NCBI GenBank assembly: GCA_963832355.1
Contig: CAWHTX010000009.1
Location: 62,001-126,000, forward strand
Source of the DNA: DATFVA01 sp963832355
GTDB lineage: Bacteria > Bacteroidota > Ignavibacteria > Ignavibacteriales > Ignavibacteriaceae
Length of the DNA: 64,000 bases
Direction of reading: 5' to 3'
Each line of letters starts with the position of its first letter. The stretch's first letter is position 1. The notes under the pieces are model-generated. The model searched no databases, had not been told where the DNA came from, and saw only the letters and a list, made by a program, of their open reading frames with translations. The translations under genes were made by a program, and so were the position numbers. Below, piece by piece: positions 26,751-34,735 of the stretch.

Positions 26751-27137
26751 TTGGCTAAAGTAGTAAAGAAATCTAAAAAGAAAACTCATGTGGATGCTAA
26801 TGGAGTAGCTCATATAAAAGCTACTTTTAATAATGTCCATGTGACATTAACTGATATTTATGGTAATACTATTTCCTGGTCTTCAGCAGGTAAAAACGGT
26901 TTTAAGGGATCAAGAAAAAATACCCCGTACGCCGCACAGGTTTCTGCTGAAGCTGCTGCTAAGGAAGCTTACGATCTTGGATTACGTAAGGTTGAAGTGC
27001 TGGTAAAAGGACCCGGATCCGGAAGAGAAGCAGCCATCAGGGCATTAAATACGGCCGGTCTGGAAATATCATCCATTAAAGATGTAACGCCTATACCCCA
27101 CAATGGATGCAGACCCCCCAAGAAAAGAAGAGTTTAA
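26751..27137 (+). CDS. rpsK: 30S ribosomal protein S11
   Basis: S11 forms part of the platform near the E site. The start is TTG at 26751 behind CCGGAGGA. The 128 residues carry AHIKATFNNVHVTLTD, the KGSRKNTPYAAQ segment and the C-terminal signature TPIPHNGCRPPKKRRV. The N-terminus is short and lysine-rich. Confidence 0.96.
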   Translation: MAKVVKKSKKKTHVDANGVAHIKATFNNVHVTLTDIYGNTISWSSAGKNGFKGSRKNTPYAAQVSAEAAAKEAYDLGLRKVEVLVKGPGSGREAAIRALNTAGLEISSIKDVTPIPHNGCRPPKKRRV

Positions 27138-27159
27138 TTTATTTTGGAGAATTAACTAA

Positions 27160-27786
27160 ATGGCAAGATACACAGATTCAGTTTGCAAATTATGCAGAAG
27201 AGAAAGACAAAAGTTGTTTTTGAAAGGACAGAAATGCTATACTGAAAAATGCCCGGTGGAAATAAGAAATTATCCCCCGGGACAGCACGGAAATTCAAGG
27301 AGATCAAAGGTATCTGAATATGGGATTCAGCTCCGTGAAAAGCAGAAAATTAAAAGAATTTACGGATTGCTGGAAACGCAGTTCAGAAATTATTTTGAAA
27401 AAGCTAATAAAGCAAAAGGCATCACCGGTGATAACCTGGTGAAGATCCTTGAGAGCAGACTGGATAATGTTGTTTTCAGGGTTGGATTTGCTTCCTCCAG
27501 GAAACAGGCAAGGCAGCTTATAAGACACAGACATATAATCGTTAATGACAGACTTGTTGATATTCCGTCTTATATTCTTTCAGCGGGTGATATAATTAAA
27601 GTTAAGGAAAAGAGTAAAAAACTCGATGCCATTCATGGTTCTTTAAGAAGAGTTAAAGATACCACATATTCGTGGCTGTCGATTGATAAAGCATCCCTGA
27701 CGGGAACATTTATGCAGGTTCCGGAAAGAGTTGACGTTCCTCTAAATGCTAATGAACAGTTAGTTATTGAGCTTTACTCAAAATAA
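27160..27786 (+). CDS. rpsD: 30S ribosomal protein S4 (zinc-binding form)
   Basis: S4 initiates 30S assembly and helps control the alpha operon in E. coli. The 208 residues retain the N-terminal zinc site (CKLCRRE then two more Cys in KCYTEKCPVE) and the S4 RNA-binding domain RLDNVVFRVGFASSRKQARQ. It lies between rpsK and rpoA in the usual alpha-operon order. Confidence 0.96.
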   Translation: MARYTDSVCKLCRRERQKLFLKGQKCYTEKCPVEIRNYPPGQHGNSRRSKVSEYGIQLREKQKIKRIYGLLETQFRNYFEKANKAKGITGDNLVKILESRLDNVVFRVGFASSRKQARQLIRHRHIIVNDRLVDIPSYILSAGDIIKVKEKSKKLDAIHGSLRRVKDTTYSWLSIDKASLTGTFMQVPERVDVPLNANEQLVIELYSK

Positions 27787-27824
27787 TAATTAGAATTTTA
27801 AGATTAATCTTAGAGGATAACTAA

Positions 27825-28820
27825 ATGAGTGTTTCATATTTAAAAATGCCCGAAAGTGTTGTATTAGATGAGTCAAGTTATTCGAATACTTATGGTAAAT
27901 TTTCATTACAGCCGCTTGAACGCGGATATGGTGTAACGCTTGGTAATTCATTGAGAAGAGTTTTATTGTCTTCTCTTACTGGTGCCGCCATAACCTCTGT
28001 AAAATTCAGTGGTGTATTGCACGAATTCACCACAATAGAAGGTGTCGTTGAAGATGTTTCTGAAATTATATTGAACCTGAAACAGGTACGTATGAAACTT
28101 CTCAGTAAGAAGCCTAACAAAATTGAAATTTCATTTGATGGTGAAGGTGAATTTACTGCTTCAGATATTCAGAAAAGCAGCAATGAGATAGAAATTCTTA
28201 ATCCTGAACTCCATATAGCTACTCTTAATAAAAATGCGAAATTTGATATTGAGCTTCGGGTCGGTAAAGGAACAGGTTATGTTCCGTCTTCAGAAAATGT
28301 ATCTCCCGACCAGACAATTGGCGTAATACCTATTGACTCTATTTTTACACCGATTAAAAACATTAAGTATGATGTCGAGAATGTGCGAATCGGCGACAAG
28401 AATGATTACGAAAAGTTATCGGTTGAAATTTATACTGATGGATCAATTACTCCGGATGATGCCCTGACACAGGCAGCTAAAATCTTAAGAGATCATGTTC
28501 AGCTGTTCATCAATTTTGATATTGAACAGGAAGAGGAACAGGCTGTTAGTCAGAAAGATACGGAATTCGAAAGAGTGAGAAAAATACTTCTGACTTCTGT
28601 AGATGACCTGGAATTAAGTGTCAGATCTCATAATTGTCTTAAAGCTGCAAATATTAAGAACCTTGCAGAGCTCGTGAGAAGAGATGAATCAGAAATGCTC
28701 AGATTCAGGAATTTCGGGCGAAAATCACTTGCAGAACTAATGGAGATAGTTGAAAATATGGGACTTGAGTTCGGCATGGACGTAGACAAATACCTTAAGG
28801 AAGAAACTGAAACAAACTAA
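27825..28820 (+). CDS. rpoA: DNA-directed RNA polymerase subunit alpha
   Basis: Alpha dimerises to nucleate RNA polymerase assembly. The 331 residues have the N-terminal domain with PLERGYGVTLGNSLRRVLLS and a complete C-terminal domain (about 255-320) with LELSVRSHNCLKAANI and RNFGRKSLAELMEIVENMGL, which contacts UP elements and activators. TAGAGGAT precedes the ATG. Confidence 0.97.
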   Translation: MSVSYLKMPESVVLDESSYSNTYGKFSLQPLERGYGVTLGNSLRRVLLSSLTGAAITSVKFSGVLHEFTTIEGVVEDVSEIILNLKQVRMKLLSKKPNKIEISFDGEGEFTASDIQKSSNEIEILNPELHIATLNKNAKFDIELRVGKGTGYVPSSENVSPDQTIGVIPIDSIFTPIKNIKYDVENVRIGDKNDYEKLSVEIYTDGSITPDDALTQAAKILRDHVQLFINFDIEQEEEQAVSQKDTEFERVRKILLTSVDDLELSVRSHNCLKAANIKNLAELVRRDESEMLRFRNFGRKSLAELMEIVENMGLEFGMDVDKYLKEETETN

Positions 28821-28841
28821 TTTTGAATCAAAGGCTTATCA

Positions 28842-29333
28842 ATGAGACACAGGAATAAAGGAAGAAAATTAAATAGAACTGCAAGCCACCGCGCTGCTTT
28901 GATGAATGCACTTGCAACTTCATTGCTGAAACATAAGAGAATAAGAACAACTGAAGCAAAGGCAAAAGAAGCCAGAAGGCATGTTGAATCTCTGATTACC
29001 AAGGCAAGGAAAAACGACCTTCATTCAATGAGACAGGTGATGAGTCACATTCATGATAAAGAAGTTGTAAAAGAGCTTTTCAGTGAGATAGTACCTAAAA
29101 TCGGCGACCGTCCCGGCGGATACACAAGAGTAATAAAACTCGGTAACAGGAATGGTGACGCTGCCAGTATGGCTATACTTGAACTGGTTGATTATAATGA
29201 TGTTATAAATGCAAAAGCGGAAGAGCAGAAAGAGCAAAGAGAAGAAAGACGGGCTAAGAAGGCCGCTGAAAAGAATCAGGAGATCCCTGAAGCACAGGTA
29301 GTTGAAGAGACTCCTGCCGAAAAGAATAAATAA
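28842..29333 (+). CDS. rplQ: 50S ribosomal protein L17 with charged C-terminal tail
   Basis: L17 sits at the exit side of the large subunit. The first 115 or so residues are canonical, with MRHRNKGRKLNRTASHRAAL and the LGNRNGDAASMAILELV segment. The remaining 45 residues, rich in Glu, Lys and Ala, extend beyond the usual 116-130 residue form, though longer L17 proteins occur in Bacteroidota. It is the last gene of the ribosomal supercluster and is followed by a strong terminator. Confidence 0.95.
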   Translation: MRHRNKGRKLNRTASHRAALMNALATSLLKHKRIRTTEAKAKEARRHVESLITKARKNDLHSMRQVMSHIHDKEVVKELFSEIVPKIGDRPGGYTRVIKLGNRNGDAASMAILELVDYNDVINAKAEEQKEQREERRAKKAAEKNQEIPEAQVVEETPAEKNK

Positions 29334-29355
29334 GAAACTTTAATAATTCAAAAAG

Positions 29356-29387
29356 AAGAGTAACCGGGTTTCCGGTTACTCTTTTTT
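29356..29387 (+). terminator. Intrinsic terminator closing the ribosomal supercluster
   Basis: A perfect 12-bp stem, AAGAGTAACCGG (29356-29367) with CCGGTTACTCTT (29372-29383), encloses a GTTT loop and continues into a T tract to 29387. It lies 22 nt after the rplQ stop and ends only 5 nt before the engB start codon. Confidence 0.9.
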
Positions 29388-29392
29388 ATTAT

Positions 29393-29986
29393 ATGCCGAT
29401 GTTTGAACAGCAGCTTTTCATAAAATCTGTTTATAATGTAAAAGATTTACCCGGCGAGAGATTGCCGGAAGTTATTTTATGCGGGAGGTCAAACGTCGGT
29501 AAATCTTCTTTTATAAATTCGGTGTTTAACAGAAAGAATCTTGCAAAAATCAGTTCGACTCCCGGTAAAACAAGATCGATCAATTATTACCGTATAGATG
29601 ATAACTTTTACCTGGTTGATCTGCCGGGATATGGCTACGCAAAAACCAGTCTTAAAGAGAGAGAGTACTGGGGCCGTATTATTTCCGAATATATTTCAAA
29701 GTCAGGACATATTACTCTGGCTATCCACCTTATAGACAGCCGCCATAATCCGACAGAGCTGGATATCAGACTTAATGAGTTATTAAGAGAACATAATATT
29801 CCGTTTATTGTTCTATTAAATAAAGTTGATAAACTCAAACAGTCAGAATTTTCGGCGGCCAAAAAGAATATTCGTTTGTATTTTCCTGAGTTAATAGATG
29901 GTGAAAATCTCCTGATGCATTCGGCAGTAAAGAAAACAGGGCGAAAGGAAGTCCTGAAACACCTTGCTGATTTGTTTTATTCATAA
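29393..29986 (+). CDS. engB: Ribosome biogenesis GTP-binding protein EngB/YsxC
   Basis: This small Ras-like GTPase acts in 50S subunit assembly. The 197 residues show G1 GRSNVGKSSFINSV, the TPGKTRSINYY switch region, G3 DLPGYGYAK and G4 NKVDK. Two Met codons six nt apart (29393 and 29399) could serve as the start, and neither has a Shine-Dalgarno. A strong terminator ends 5 nt upstream, so how the gene is transcribed is unclear: read-through, or a promoter inside rplQ or the hairpin. Confidence 0.93.
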   Translation: MPMFEQQLFIKSVYNVKDLPGERLPEVILCGRSNVGKSSFINSVFNRKNLAKISSTPGKTRSINYYRIDDNFYLVDLPGYGYAKTSLKEREYWGRIISEYISKSGHITLAIHLIDSRHNPTELDIRLNELLREHNIPFIVLLNKVDKLKQSEFSAAKKNIRLYFPELIDGENLLMHSAVKKTGRKEVLKHLADLFYS

Positions 29987-30005
29987 GAGATAAAAGCCCG
30001 CTGAG

Positions 30006-30037
30006 TTTGCTATTATAATAGAGTAAGTATATATTTA
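30006..30037 (+). promoter_or_regulatory. Candidate Bacteroidota-type promoter
   Basis: TTTG (30006-30009) is followed after 20 nt by TATATTTA (30030-30037), a one-base variant of TAnnTTTG. A start point near 30044 would leave a leader of about 29 nt to the ATG at 30073. This fits a transcription unit for the GAF-domain protein and deoB. Confidence 0.45.
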
Positions 30038-30072
30038 CTTCAATTTTTTATCTTCCAATTTTTCACTCGAAT

Positions 30073-31923
30073 ATGGATCGAAGACAAAAGAAAAGAATCC
30101 TCATTTTTTCGCTGGTTCCTGTTCTGGCCGCTGTTTTATTTCTGACAGATGATCCCGTAATCAGACTGATAACGATTGCTGTTATTATTATTTATGTTGC
30201 GTTTATAATATTCCTTCGTGACTCAATCCGGTTTGACAGGTCATTCTCCTCTCTCGATTCTGAAGACGATCTGCCGGATATTCCAAGTGAACCAAAACAA
30301 GACTTCGAAGAATCCTTCAAAATCATATCCGGTAATAAACCCGAAATTATCACCGCGGATAACTATGTCCCTGAATATAGTGCCTCAAAAACTACTTTAA
30401 AACCTCCTGACCTGAAAGAAAGGTTTGAGGAAATAGCTAATGAAGCTCTGCCTGAAGAGGTCGGACACGACGGGCAGTTTGGATTTGTCCTTGAAAAAAT
30501 GCTGACTGTTATCAAGGAGGCCTACTCTGCCAATACAGCAATTTTCTTCTGGTATAATAAAAAGAAGGAAAAACTGTCGATTGAGAAATATGTTTCCAAT
30601 TCAGACGAACTCATTAACAGGAAACTTGATATTGAAGATGATATATTAAGTAAAATTGTTCAGAAAGGTGAACCGGAGCTGCTCAGCGATATTTCACCTG
30701 CAGCTGAGGCAGATGTGATAAGATATTATACATCAGTGCAGGGTATAAGGAGCTTCGTGGGTGTTCCTCTTTTTTATGATAAATCTTTGATTGCCATTAT
30801 CGCTGTTGATTCAAAGGTTGGCGATGCTTTCGGAATCGAAACAATATATGCCCTCGGCAGGTTTGTCCGGGTCATAACAATGATAATCTCCATATTTGAA
30901 GAGAAACACGCCGATAATGTTTCGCAGCAAAGACTAAAGGGCCTGCTTAACTTAATAGGACCGGAGAGCAAATTTAATACTGACTCAGAGCTGATCCAGA
31001 CCATATATAATTCTGTAGGTTTTTTGTTGAATTGGGATGCTTTCGCATTTGTTTATTTCTATCCACTTGACCAGAAGTTCAAAACTGTCAAAATAATTAA
31101 TAATACGTCTTTAAAATATATCGGCGAAAGCCTTGAGATCGATTTGAACGGAACCCTGGTAGGTAAAAGTATTATAACCGGTATACCGGTCAAAATCGAT
31201 GACACTTCCGGCGATCAGTACAAAAGGTATTCAAAGGTTGAAGATGTGAGTTTTGATGGTTCTTTCCTTGCGATGCCTTTAATTTATAATAACCAGAACT
31301 ACGGGGTCCTGTGTTTTGAGAGTCTAAAAAAGAATGCATTTTCAAATGCGGATGTTCAGTTCTTAAAGAACGCAATGAACATTTTGTCATTCGTTATTTA
31401 TTCGTATTCAACACAGGCTTTGCTGAAGAGCTACCTTGCGGTGGATGTTGAAACAAAGGTACTGAATGCTGATACATTTAAAGAAAGACTGAGTGCCGAT
31501 CTGATTAAAGCTGAGAAAGTGCAGGCGCCGGGAGCAGTAGCCCTGGTAAGAATTGATGATTTCCTGGAACAGGAATCGTTATTTGACGGTAATCCTCTGC
31601 CGAAGGTGCTTCTGACAGTAGCAGAGACTATCAGGAAAGAAATGACTCCCCTGAATTTGTTCGGCAGGATAGGTGAAAAAGTTTTTGCTGTATATTTTTT
31701 CAGTTCAAATACAAAAGAGGTCTTCCTCTGGGCAGAAAAGCTTAGAGTTAAAATTGCCAGGAAACCAATCGCAGTTGTTTCCAAGCAGACTACTTATACA
31801 ATTTCCGTGGGAGTTGCTTCTTCAACAGGCAAGGTGGATGTTGATGAAGTTCTCCATAATGCCGATCTTGCTCTTCAGAAAGCCCTTGAAAGAGGCGGTA
31901 ACACCGTCAGAAATATTAACTAA
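30073..31923 (+). CDS. Membrane-anchored GAF protein with degenerate GGDEF domain
   Basis: This 616-residue protein begins with a short basic end and two hydrophobic segments (about 8-50), so it is likely anchored in the inner membrane. Two GAF-like regions follow (about 130-265 and 290-435). The C-terminal 165 residues have the layout of a GGDEF domain, ending ISVGVASSTGKVDVDEVLHN and ADLALQKALERGGN. The active-site loop, however, reads RIGEKVF where active diguanylate cyclases have R-x-GGDEF, and the metal-binding Asp region (RIDDFLEQ) is also altered. It therefore probably does not make cyclic di-GMP and may act as a sensor or binding platform. It lies 20 nt upstream of deoB. Confidence 0.75.
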   Translation: MDRRQKKRILIFSLVPVLAAVLFLTDDPVIRLITIAVIIIYVAFIIFLRDSIRFDRSFSSLDSEDDLPDIPSEPKQDFEESFKIISGNKPEIITADNYVPEYSASKTTLKPPDLKERFEEIANEALPEEVGHDGQFGFVLEKMLTVIKEAYSANTAIFFWYNKKKEKLSIEKYVSNSDELINRKLDIEDDILSKIVQKGEPELLSDISPAAEADVIRYYTSVQGIRSFVGVPLFYDKSLIAIIAVDSKVGDAFGIETIYALGRFVRVITMIISIFEEKHADNVSQQRLKGLLNLIGPESKFNTDSELIQTIYNSVGFLLNWDAFAFVYFYPLDQKFKTVKIINNTSLKYIGESLEIDLNGTLVGKSIITGIPVKIDDTSGDQYKRYSKVEDVSFDGSFLAMPLIYNNQNYGVLCFESLKKNAFSNADVQFLKNAMNILSFVIYSYSTQALLKSYLAVDVETKVLNADTFKERLSADLIKAEKVQAPGAVALVRIDDFLEQESLFDGNPLPKVLLTVAETIRKEMTPLNLFGRIGEKVFAVYFFSSNTKEVFLWAEKLRVKIARKPIAVVSKQTTYTISVGVASSTGKVDVDEVLHNADLALQKALERGGNTVRNIN

Positions 31924-31943
31924 AATCTTACTTCAGCAGAATA

Positions 31944-33104
31944 GTGAATAATTTTTTTCTTATTATCCTCGATGGCGTGGGAATTGGTGAGTTGCCCGAT
32001 GCAGCCAGCTACGGCGATACAGGCAGCAATACACTAAAAAATATTTGTAAATCTGTCGATCTTAAACTTCCGAATCTGCAAAAATTAGGTTTGGGGAACA
32101 TAGAATCTTTAAGAGGTATCCCTCCCGAATTATCTCCTTCAGCTTCCTTTGGGAAGTTAAAGGAGGCTTCAAAAGGAAAAGACTCTACAACCGGGCACTG
32201 GGAGCTTGGAGGATTGTATGTTGATGTCGATTTTTCATACTTCCCTGAGGGCTTTCCCGGTGAAATTATTGAAAAGTTTAAGAAACTGACAGGATGCGGT
32301 GGTGTACTGGGAAATAAAGCCGCTTCGGGTACAGAAATAATTAAAGAATTGGGTAAAGATCATCTTAAGACGGGTTACCCGATAGTTTATACCTCGGCTG
32401 ATTCGGTATTTCAGATCGCTGCACACGAGGAAGTAATTCCGCTTGAAAGACTATATAAAATATGTGAAATAACAAGAGAACAGGTCTTGACCGCTCCACT
32501 GATGGTTGGAAGGGTTATAGCAAGGCCATTTATAGGAGAACCCGGCAGTTTCAGCAGGACAACTAACCGGAAAGACTATTCTCTCGATCCTCCTGATAAA
32601 ACAATCCTCGATGTTCTGTCCGAAAATGGTATTGCCACTGTTGCCATAGGTAAAATAAACGATCTCTTCAATCACAGGGGTATTAGTCATCCCCTGAAAA
32701 CAAAATCTAATGATGAAGGCTGCAGAGAACTGCTGAAGGCCTCAAAGAATTATTCCGGGAGTCTCATCTTTGCAAACCTGGTAGATTTTGATGTTTATTA
32801 CGGACATAGGAATGATCCGGCAGGTTTTGCTGAAGCCCTGAGAAAATTTGATGATTTTTTACCTGAATTCCTTGCCAGTCTTGACGAAAGTGATGCAGTA
32901 GTAATCACTGCTGATCATGGCAATGATCCGACAACTCCGAGTACAGATCATAGTCGTGAATACGTCCCTTTACTTTTTTATTACAAAAAGTCTGAAGTAA
33001 AAAATCTGGGAATACGGAAAACTTATTCTGATGTAGGTAAAACAATATCCGATTTCTTTAAAATCAGCAATAAATTAAAGGGTGAAAGCTTTTTAATCTC
33101 TTAA
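31944..33104 (+). CDS. deoB: Phosphopentomutase
   Basis: This enzyme interconverts (deoxy)ribose 1-phosphate and 5-phosphate in nucleoside catabolism. The 386 residues have the alkaline-phosphatase-superfamily metal sites: Asp10 in LDGVGIGELPDA, the phospho-Thr motif DSTTGHWEL, and TADHGNDPTTPSTDHSRE near the C-terminus. The start is GTG at 31944. It follows the GAF protein closely. Two microcompartment vertex proteins lie downstream, which is suggestive because pentose-phosphate and aldehyde chemistry occurs in some microcompartments, but no aldolase is visible here. Confidence 0.94.
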   Translation: MNNFFLIILDGVGIGELPDAASYGDTGSNTLKNICKSVDLKLPNLQKLGLGNIESLRGIPPELSPSASFGKLKEASKGKDSTTGHWELGGLYVDVDFSYFPEGFPGEIIEKFKKLTGCGGVLGNKAASGTEIIKELGKDHLKTGYPIVYTSADSVFQIAAHEEVIPLERLYKICEITREQVLTAPLMVGRVIARPFIGEPGSFSRTTNRKDYSLDPPDKTILDVLSENGIATVAIGKINDLFNHRGISHPLKTKSNDEGCRELLKASKNYSGSLIFANLVDFDVYYGHRNDPAGFAEALRKFDDFLPEFLASLDESDAVVITADHGNDPTTPSTDHSREYVPLLFYYKKSEVKNLGIRKTYSDVGKTISDFFKISNKLKGESFLIS

Positions 33105-33233
33105 AGTTATCCTTAAAAGTCTTATTAATCACACTTTCCATTACGAACTTAAAACTGATAATTGTATTTTTTACAAATGAAAAGTATATTAAGCACGTTT
33201 ATTACAGCAAATGAATCAAAAGGATATATCTAA

Positions 33234-33530
33234 ATGTTTTTGGGAAAAGTAATTGGAACTGTCTGGTCAACCAGGAAAGATGAAAATCTTGTTGGTGCAA
33301 AGTTTCTTATAGTCAGACAGCTGGATCTTGAGCTGAATGAAAAAGATCATTTTGTTGTAGCCGTTGACAGCGTTGGTGCCGGAGAAGGGGAAGTGGTGCT
33401 TGTAGCCACGGGCAGTTCTTCAAGACAAACCGAATTCACCAAGAATAAACCTGTTGATGCTGTAATTATGGCAATTGTTGATAAACTTGACGTTGCCCTT
33501 AAAGAATACCTTTCAAATCAGGAAGCATAA
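33234..33530 (+). CDS. EutN/CcmL-family microcompartment vertex protein, first copy
   Basis: Proteins of this family form pentamers that cap the vertices of bacterial microcompartments. The 98 residues show the family start MFLGKVIGTVWSTRK, the core VVAVDSVGAGEGEVVLVATG, and the C-terminal VDAVIMAIVDKLDV. AAAGGATA lies upstream of the ATG. A 129-nt gap separates it from deoB. No hexameric (BMC-H) shell gene or encapsulated enzyme is recognisable nearby, so the partner shell would have to be encoded elsewhere, or the protein has another role. Confidence 0.88.
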   Translation: MFLGKVIGTVWSTRKDENLVGAKFLIVRQLDLELNEKDHFVVAVDSVGAGEGEVVLVATGSSSRQTEFTKNKPVDAVIMAIVDKLDVALKEYLSNQEA

Positions 33531-33590
33531 TAGAGTTCAAAATTAAGGATAGTTAAACCAGCCTGAAGATTAATTATAATGGTATAATAA

Positions 33591-33854
33591 TTGTTTCTGG
33601 GAAAAGTAATTGGAAATATATGGGCAACCCGAAAATACAGCGCCCTTAATAATTTTAAGCTGATGTTCGTTCAGCCGATAAATTCTGAATATAAAAATAC
33701 CGGTGATCCGATAATTGCTGTTGATACAGTCGGTGCCGGACCCGGGGAGACAATAATTTATATAACCGCCTCTGAAGCAGTTATTCCGCTGCCTGTAGAT
33801 ATGGCTCCGGTCGATGCTTCTATTGTTGGTATAGTTGATACGATTAACCCATAA
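33591..33854 (+). CDS. EutN/CcmL-family microcompartment vertex protein, second copy
   Basis: This 87-residue paralogue shares the MFLGKVIG start and the VDTVGAGPGETIIYITAS core with its neighbour, and ends VDASIVGIVDTINP. The start must be TTG at 33591, since an upstream ATG is followed by a stop. There is no Shine-Dalgarno, so expression could be low or coupled. The two copies differ across most of the middle, suggesting distinct vertices or a heteropentamer rather than a recent duplication. The rpoD start follows 22 nt later. Confidence 0.85.
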   Translation: MFLGKVIGNIWATRKYSALNNFKLMFVQPINSEYKNTGDPIIAVDTVGAGPGETIIYITASEAVIPLPVDMAPVDASIVGIVDTINP

Positions 33855-33876
33855 TTAATGATCGGGAGATATTGTT

Positions 33877-34731
33877 GTGAGGATTACAAAACAGTTTACC
33901 AATAGGGAAAGCCAGTCGCTTGATAAATATCTTCAGGAGATAGGACGGGTAGACCTGTTAACTCCGGAACAGGAGATTGAGCTTGCTATAAAGATAAGGA
34001 ATGGTGATCATACAGCACTGGAAAGACTTGCAAAAGCAAATCTGAGATTTGTGGTTAGTGTAGCCAAACAGTATCAGAACCAGGGACTCTCACTGGGTGA
34101 CCTGATAAACGAAGGAAACCTGGGATTAATAAAGGCCGCTAAAAGATTCGATGAAACAAGGGGATTTAAATTCATCTCCTACGCTGTCTGGTGGATCAGG
34201 CAGTCAATTCTTCAGGCACTCGCAGAACAGTCGCGTATTGTACGTCTCCCGCTTAATCGTGTAGGTGCTCTCAATAAAATAGGTAAAGCATACAGTAACC
34301 TTGAACAGGAATTTGAAAGAGAGCCCAGTGCACAGGAACTTGCACAGGAACTTGATATGGATGTTAATGAGGTTGCCGATAACTTAAAAATTGCCGGCAG
34401 ACATGTCTCGATGGATGCTCCATTCGCCCAGGGCGAAGAAAACAGGCTCCTTGATGTTATCGAAGATGATCAGCAGCCTTCACCCGACTATGTTCTTATG
34501 AATGAATCCCTCAAGAGTGAGATCCAGAGAGCTCTGTCAACTTTATCTAACCGTGAAGCTGAAGTAATTCAGCTTTATTTCGGATTGAATAAGGAACACT
34601 CGATGACCCTTGAGGAGATAGGCGAAAGGTTCAATCTCACACGCGAACGGGTCAGGCAGATAAAGGAGAAAGCCATACGTCGCCTCAGGCACGCTTCAAG
34701 AAGTAAAAGTCTGAAAACATATCTTGGCTGA
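33877..34731 (+). CDS. rpoD: Primary RNA polymerase sigma factor (sigma-70, short form)
   Basis: This is the housekeeping sigma factor. The 284 residues contain region 1.2 (LDKYLQEIGRVDLLTPEQE), region 2 with the DNA-melting motif FKFISYAVWWIRQSILQAL, regions 3.0-3.1, and the region 4.2 helix-turn-helix LEEIGERFNLTRERVRQIKE. Region 1.1 is absent, as in the RpoD of Bacteroidota. This fits the TTTG/TAnnTTTG promoters found in the window. The start is GTG at 33877. It is probably cotranscribed with the two EutN-type genes. Confidence 0.95.
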   Translation: MRITKQFTNRESQSLDKYLQEIGRVDLLTPEQEIELAIKIRNGDHTALERLAKANLRFVVSVAKQYQNQGLSLGDLINEGNLGLIKAAKRFDETRGFKFISYAVWWIRQSILQALAEQSRIVRLPLNRVGALNKIGKAYSNLEQEFEREPSAQELAQELDMDVNEVADNLKIAGRHVSMDAPFAQGEENRLLDVIEDDQQPSPDYVLMNESLKSEIQRALSTLSNREAEVIQLYFGLNKEHSMTLEEIGERFNLTRERVRQIKEKAIRRLRHASRSKSLKTYLG

Positions 34732-34735
34732 TTAA

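Noticed and set aside
30022..30039. AGTAA/TTACT hairpin after engB as a terminator
   Set aside because: It is only 5 bp and overlaps a better-supported -7 promoter element.
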